DNA of 64,000 nt, taken from assembly GCA_030549335.1 (NCBI GenBank), contig CM060195.1:28958874-29022873 (forward strand), in the 5' to 3' direction. The stretch comes from Pontederia crassipes (taxonomy: Eukaryota > Streptophyta > Magnoliopsida > Commelinales > Pontederiaceae). This document shows, one piece after another, positions 61,000 to 64,000 of the stretch. Below the pieces are notes generated by a model. It did no database searches, had not been told where the DNA came from, and saw only the letters and a list, made by a program, of their open reading frames with translations. The position numbers were made by a program, and so were the translations under genes. Numbering within the stretch: position 1 is the stretch's first letter; every line of letters begins with the position of its first letter.

Positions 61000-62154
61000 T
61001 CAAGCAAAAAGTTAGAGATTTAGGATAGGGTATTCAGCAAGAATTGGCCACACGAGGAAAAGAAGTAGCTGTGACAACAAAAACTCCTTATGCATAACAT
61101 TTTAGACACCAATTAATTCATTTTAATATGATTTAAATTTACACTCTAGATTAAGTCACTGAAGAAATGATTCTAAGGGGGGTTTCTACTTCCCCAACCG
61201 TATTCTTCCTAAGATATCTATAACAGATCTCTCTAGGCTTAAGCATCCATTTCATAGTTTAGACATATAGTCATTCCCAAATCCATTTCATTAACAATCT
61301 ACTTTCATTTTCTCCCCTTTTTTCTTTTCTTTTAAAATTCCCCCAAACATAGAGTAAGAATAACACTTGGATGGAAATATGCTCAACAGCTTTGTAATTA
61401 TACATAGTGGCCGTGCATATTCCATGCAACAGGCTCAAGAGATTTTTGAAAAAAGTTTTTTACTCCTCTTGATACTCTTACTTTAAGCTAGGGTAGGGTG
61501 TTTTTTTTTTTGTTTTCAGCTTTAAGCAATTTCATTTATACTTCACTTTACTTTTTGGGATTTTAAAACTGCAGATGCTTAAGACTAGAGAATCGAAATC
61601 ATGTTCCGAATGAATAATCATTACTTTGACTGGACCTAGAGAGTTCTATTTACTTTGGTAGTTCTTAGTGAAGGGGGGTCTAAATCATGTTACTCATAGG
61701 AATTTATGTCAGTAGCTAATCAATTCCTCATGCTCTCTAACTATTTCTTGGAGGGCTTTGCAATTATCTCAATAATGGAAAAAAATTTTCAAGCAAGTAC
61801 TTTTAACCAAAGGGAAGTGTCCTTTGATGATCATATGAGTTGAGGGGACTATTCAATTCGCGAGGGTCCAAAATACAAAAATCAGATGATGATGCTCACA
61901 ACAAAAGAATGGTATGGTTATTTAAAAGATAAGATTTTAAGGACCATATCATTGGCTCCCCAAACTTATCACTGGCATTGTCCTCAGTGCCAGAATAAGA
62001 ATGGGAGAGGCTAGAGGCACTAATTGGAGGGGGAAACATTGTAGGCCAGAAGAACCTCCAACTTGGCGTTGATATCATGTAAAAGGGCTGCCTGCCTCCC
62101 CTGTCTCTTGCGAAGTAACTTGAGTTGGCATATCAAAAATTTCTTCTGTTGACG
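61000..62154. other. 3' non-coding region of the Athila-like element
   Basis: AT-rich, with a second CCCCCAAACATAGAG string near 61342 resembling the purine-tract region. No protein signal is seen apart from short incidental frames. Confidence 0.5.
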
Positions 62155-63072
62155 TTAATGAGCGACAACGGAGCCATCAATTGTCTTCTTGGAACCCGTG
62201 ACTTCATCATCATAAGAAACAGGGGGTTTTGCCTGCACAAGAGGGGAAGAGATTAACGACGAAGTAGAACATTGGGGAGGACTTAACTGTGGTTCTGCAG
62301 CTCGTGATGAGGCGATGTCTTCAATGAATGGCAGGTTCCTCACTGGTGATGCTTTCGGTGACTTGCAAACAGAAGTAGTGGGGGCATGCTGGAGGTCGTG
62401 GTCGTCAGAATTTTCCAAAGGGCTATTGGGATCAGTAGAAGCACTTGGAGCTTGATGAGTTTGTGGGATAGGCATGGCGAGTATCCAATTGGAGCCCGAG
62501 ATTATTGAAGTGTGAGGGGGGTTAGGCAAAGGTACCAATTCGTTATTGGGAGAGATATGAAGACAGTAGGTATCCTCGATGCACTTAACCATGTAAATAT
62601 GTGTAAAGGTGCGAAGGTTAAGGGTTCCTCGCGCTAGAAAATCCAATTGGCTAAAATTCACATTGCAGGCTTCAGTAATTGGTGTGACTAATCCACTCAG
62701 GACAACGGGGCCTCGTTCCTGTGTAGTGATGCAGGATAGAAATTTGAGAAAAATACCACTAATATCAATTGGGTTACCGGTAAGAAAAGACCAAATGATT
62801 AGGAGTTCAGGTTCTCGAGAATTTTCTAGAGGGCTACTGGGATTAGTAGAAGCACTCGGAGCTTTATGAGTTTGTGGGATAGGCATGGCGAGTATCCAAT
62901 TGGAGCCCGAGATTACTGAAGTGCGAGGGGGGTTAGGTAAAGGTACCAATTTGTTGTTGGGAGCGATATGAAGGTAGTAGGTATCCTTGATGCACTTAAC
63001 CATGTGCATATGTGTAAAGATGCGAAGGTTAAGAGCTCCTCGCGTTAGGAAATCCAGTTGGCTAAAATCCAC
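62155..63072 (-). CDS. Additional Athila-type ORF with internal tandem duplication
   Basis: An open frame of 305 codons encodes a protein resembling the plant transposon-associated domain found in Athila-type elements. The pattern ELLIIWSFLTGNPIDISGIF followed by PVVLSGLVTPITEACNV is the recognisable part. Function in the family is not established. About 85 residues occur twice (FSQLDFL-RG-LNLR, HMVKC-DTY, SGSNWILAMPIPQTH), because a 412-bp unit is duplicated in tandem and stays in frame only in part. A proline/serine-rich C-terminus follows. It lies 3' of pol, where these elements carry an extra ORF. The start is uncertain and homologous text continues upstream of the first ATG. Confidence 0.6.
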   Translation of the reverse strand: MDFSQLDFLTRGALNLRIFTHMHMVKCIKDTYYLHIAPNNKLVPLPNPPRTSVISGSNWILAMPIPQTHKAPSASTNPSSPLENSREPELLIIWSFLTGNPIDISGIFLKFLSCITTQERGPVVLSGLVTPITEACNVNFSQLDFLARGTLNLRTFTHIYMVKCIEDTYCLHISPNNELVPLPNPPHTSIISGSNWILAMPIPQTHQAPSASTDPNSPLENSDDHDLQHAPTTSVCKSPKASPVRNLPFIEDIASSRAAEPQLSPPQCSTSSLISSPLVQAKPPVSYDDEVTGSKKTIDGSVVAH

Positions 63073-63231
63073 ATTGCAGGCTTCAATAATTGGTGTGACT
63101 AATCCACCCAGGACAACGAGGCCCGTTCCTGTGTAGTGATGCGGGACAGAAATTTGAGGAAAATACCACCAATATCAATTGGATTAATAGTAAGAAAAGA
63201 CTAAATGATCAAGAGTTCAGGTTCACGCACT
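62408..63231. repeat. 412-bp tandem duplication inside the Athila-like element
   Basis: Copies at 62408-62819 and 62820-63231 begin GAATTTTC(C/T)A(A/G)AGGGCTA and end with AAGAGTTCAGGTTC-type text. They differ at scattered positions, so the duplication is not very recent. Confidence 0.85.
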
Positions 63232-63362
63232 CTGGACTCAATGTTCCCTCATCCTAACAAGGTATTTGCTAAGATGCGATGAAAGTATCGAACAATAAGA
63301 TTGGAAATAGATGCAGATTTAACTTTGGTGCGGATGAGGGTTTGCTCGCCAGTGATAGACGT

Positions 63363-64000
63363 CTATATTTCATCATAACTTCTGAAGAATTTAACTTTCT
63401 CATATCTCGTGAGATCTGGTGATATTACTCCCCCTGCCAAGTAATTGGTGATATCTGCATACCAAGGTATAGGAGTGACTAAAAGAATATGATCATCTGG
63501 TAATTTTTCTTGTATTGGAGGTGCAACGTCCTTGGTATTCGATGGTTGCTCTAGTCTGGATAAGTGGTTTGCTACCTGATTCTCAAATGCATATCTGTCA
63601 ATGATTTCAATGTCGAATTCTTGCAAAGAAATGATCCACCATATTAGGCGAGGCTTCACTTTTTTCTTTGAAAATAAGTGTCTGAGGGCAGAGTGATCTG
63701 TGTGTATGATAGTTTTGGACCCCACCAAATACTGTCTAAATTTTTTCATAACGTACACCACAGCTAACTGTTCTTTCTCGGTAGTGGTGTAGTTTTGCTA
63801 GGATGAGTGAAGTGTCTTGCTTGTATAGTAGATGACATGCATGAGTTTGTTCACTTTTTGTCCTAGTACGGCTCCGACAGAAGAATCACTAGCATCACAC
63901 ATGACTTTAAATGACAACGTCCAGTCCGGAGGTCGCATGATAGGAGCTGAAGTTAATGCTGCCCGAAGCAGATGGAAGGCGGCAAGACATTCGGCATAAA
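63363..64000 (-). pseudogene. Ty3/gypsy RT C-terminus and RNase H, broken
   Basis: Minus strand text from the edge reads ECLAAFHLLRAALTSAPIM and then CDASDSSVGAVLGQK, the first acidic motif of RNase H. TAG at 63798-63800 interrupts it before QNYTTTEKEQLAVVY. The frame is then open through KTIIHTDHSALRHLFSKK and ANHLSRLE to PWYADITNYLAGGVISPDLT, ending at 63363. That last part is the linker found before integrase in Athila-type pol. Integrase itself does not follow, so a deletion lies just downstream. The catalytic product would copy element RNA, but the stop prevents it. Confidence 0.85.

Larger units (their letters stand above)
59614..64000 (-). mobile_element. Athila-like Ty3/gypsy element, 3' part
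   Basis: Reading on the minus strand from the window edge: RT C-terminus and RNase H, a shortened region without recognisable integrase, an additional ORF, a long AT-rich 3' region, a purine tract, and an LTR. This fits an Athila/Tat-type element whose 5' half lies beyond 64000. Loss of integrase and stop codons show it cannot move by itself. Confidence 0.8.

Overview
The window looks like nuclear DNA of a flowering plant. It is AT-rich and dominated by LTR retrotransposons and their solo LTRs. It also holds SINEs, a LINE, small TIR elements, and two recognisable but broken host genes. One of those is a wall-associated receptor kinase (WAK), a plant-specific family. The other is a GC-rich BYPASS1-like sequence whose base composition hints at a monocot, but only weakly. 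I see no intact host gene, no functional tRNA or rRNA gene, no CRISPR and no bacterial or organellar signal.

Left part (1-26 kb). A diverged dispersed repeat with ~126-bp internal units occurs at 27-1802 and again at 10985-12852. The first copy is followed by a solo LTR (1803-6460, 5-bp direct repeat AAAAT) that itself contains a younger solo LTR (3297-5989). Next come a SINE (6676-6790), a 153-bp tandem duplication, a hAT-like TIR element, a (TAA)n tract and a ~415-bp tandem dimer. A second copy of the dimer (15528-18676) is split by a 5'-truncated LINE (15826-18046). Between them lies a copia-type LTR (13332-15079). Further on are a GC-rich TIR-bounded segment (19326-20417), a Mutator-like foldback element with a perfect 9-bp target duplication (22292-23141), and the BYPASS1-like pseudogene (23324-24332, minus).

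Middle part (26-40 kb). One old SIRE-like Ty1/copia element spans 26092-36162. It has two LTRs, a PBS-like and a PPT site and a zinc-knuckle gag remnant. It has been entered by a SINE (29307-29480, 19-bp target duplication) and by a solo LTR (29795-32057). A related lone LTR follows at 36489-37685, then gene-free DNA and a foldback MITE near 40121-40372.

Right part (41-64 kb). A WAK pseudogene on the minus strand runs from 53911 down to 41358. Its N-terminal exon and its EGF/kinase exons are separated by a 10.6-kb intron, across which reading frame and domain order still match. The intron holds a Ty1/copia element (48007-52149) that lost reverse transcriptase and carries a duplicated integrase segment. 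A solo LTR (53996-57282, direct repeat GGGAG) sits about 85 bp upstream of the WAK start codon. The window ends in a minus-strand Athila-like Ty3/gypsy element (59614 to beyond 64000).

The features do not form a pathway. The window records layered insertion, LTR-LTR recombination and gene decay. The most interesting signals are palindromes that keep their symmetry while their sequence changes between LTR copies, inverted W-box pairs shared by another LTR family, and the stepwise loss of the WAK gene.
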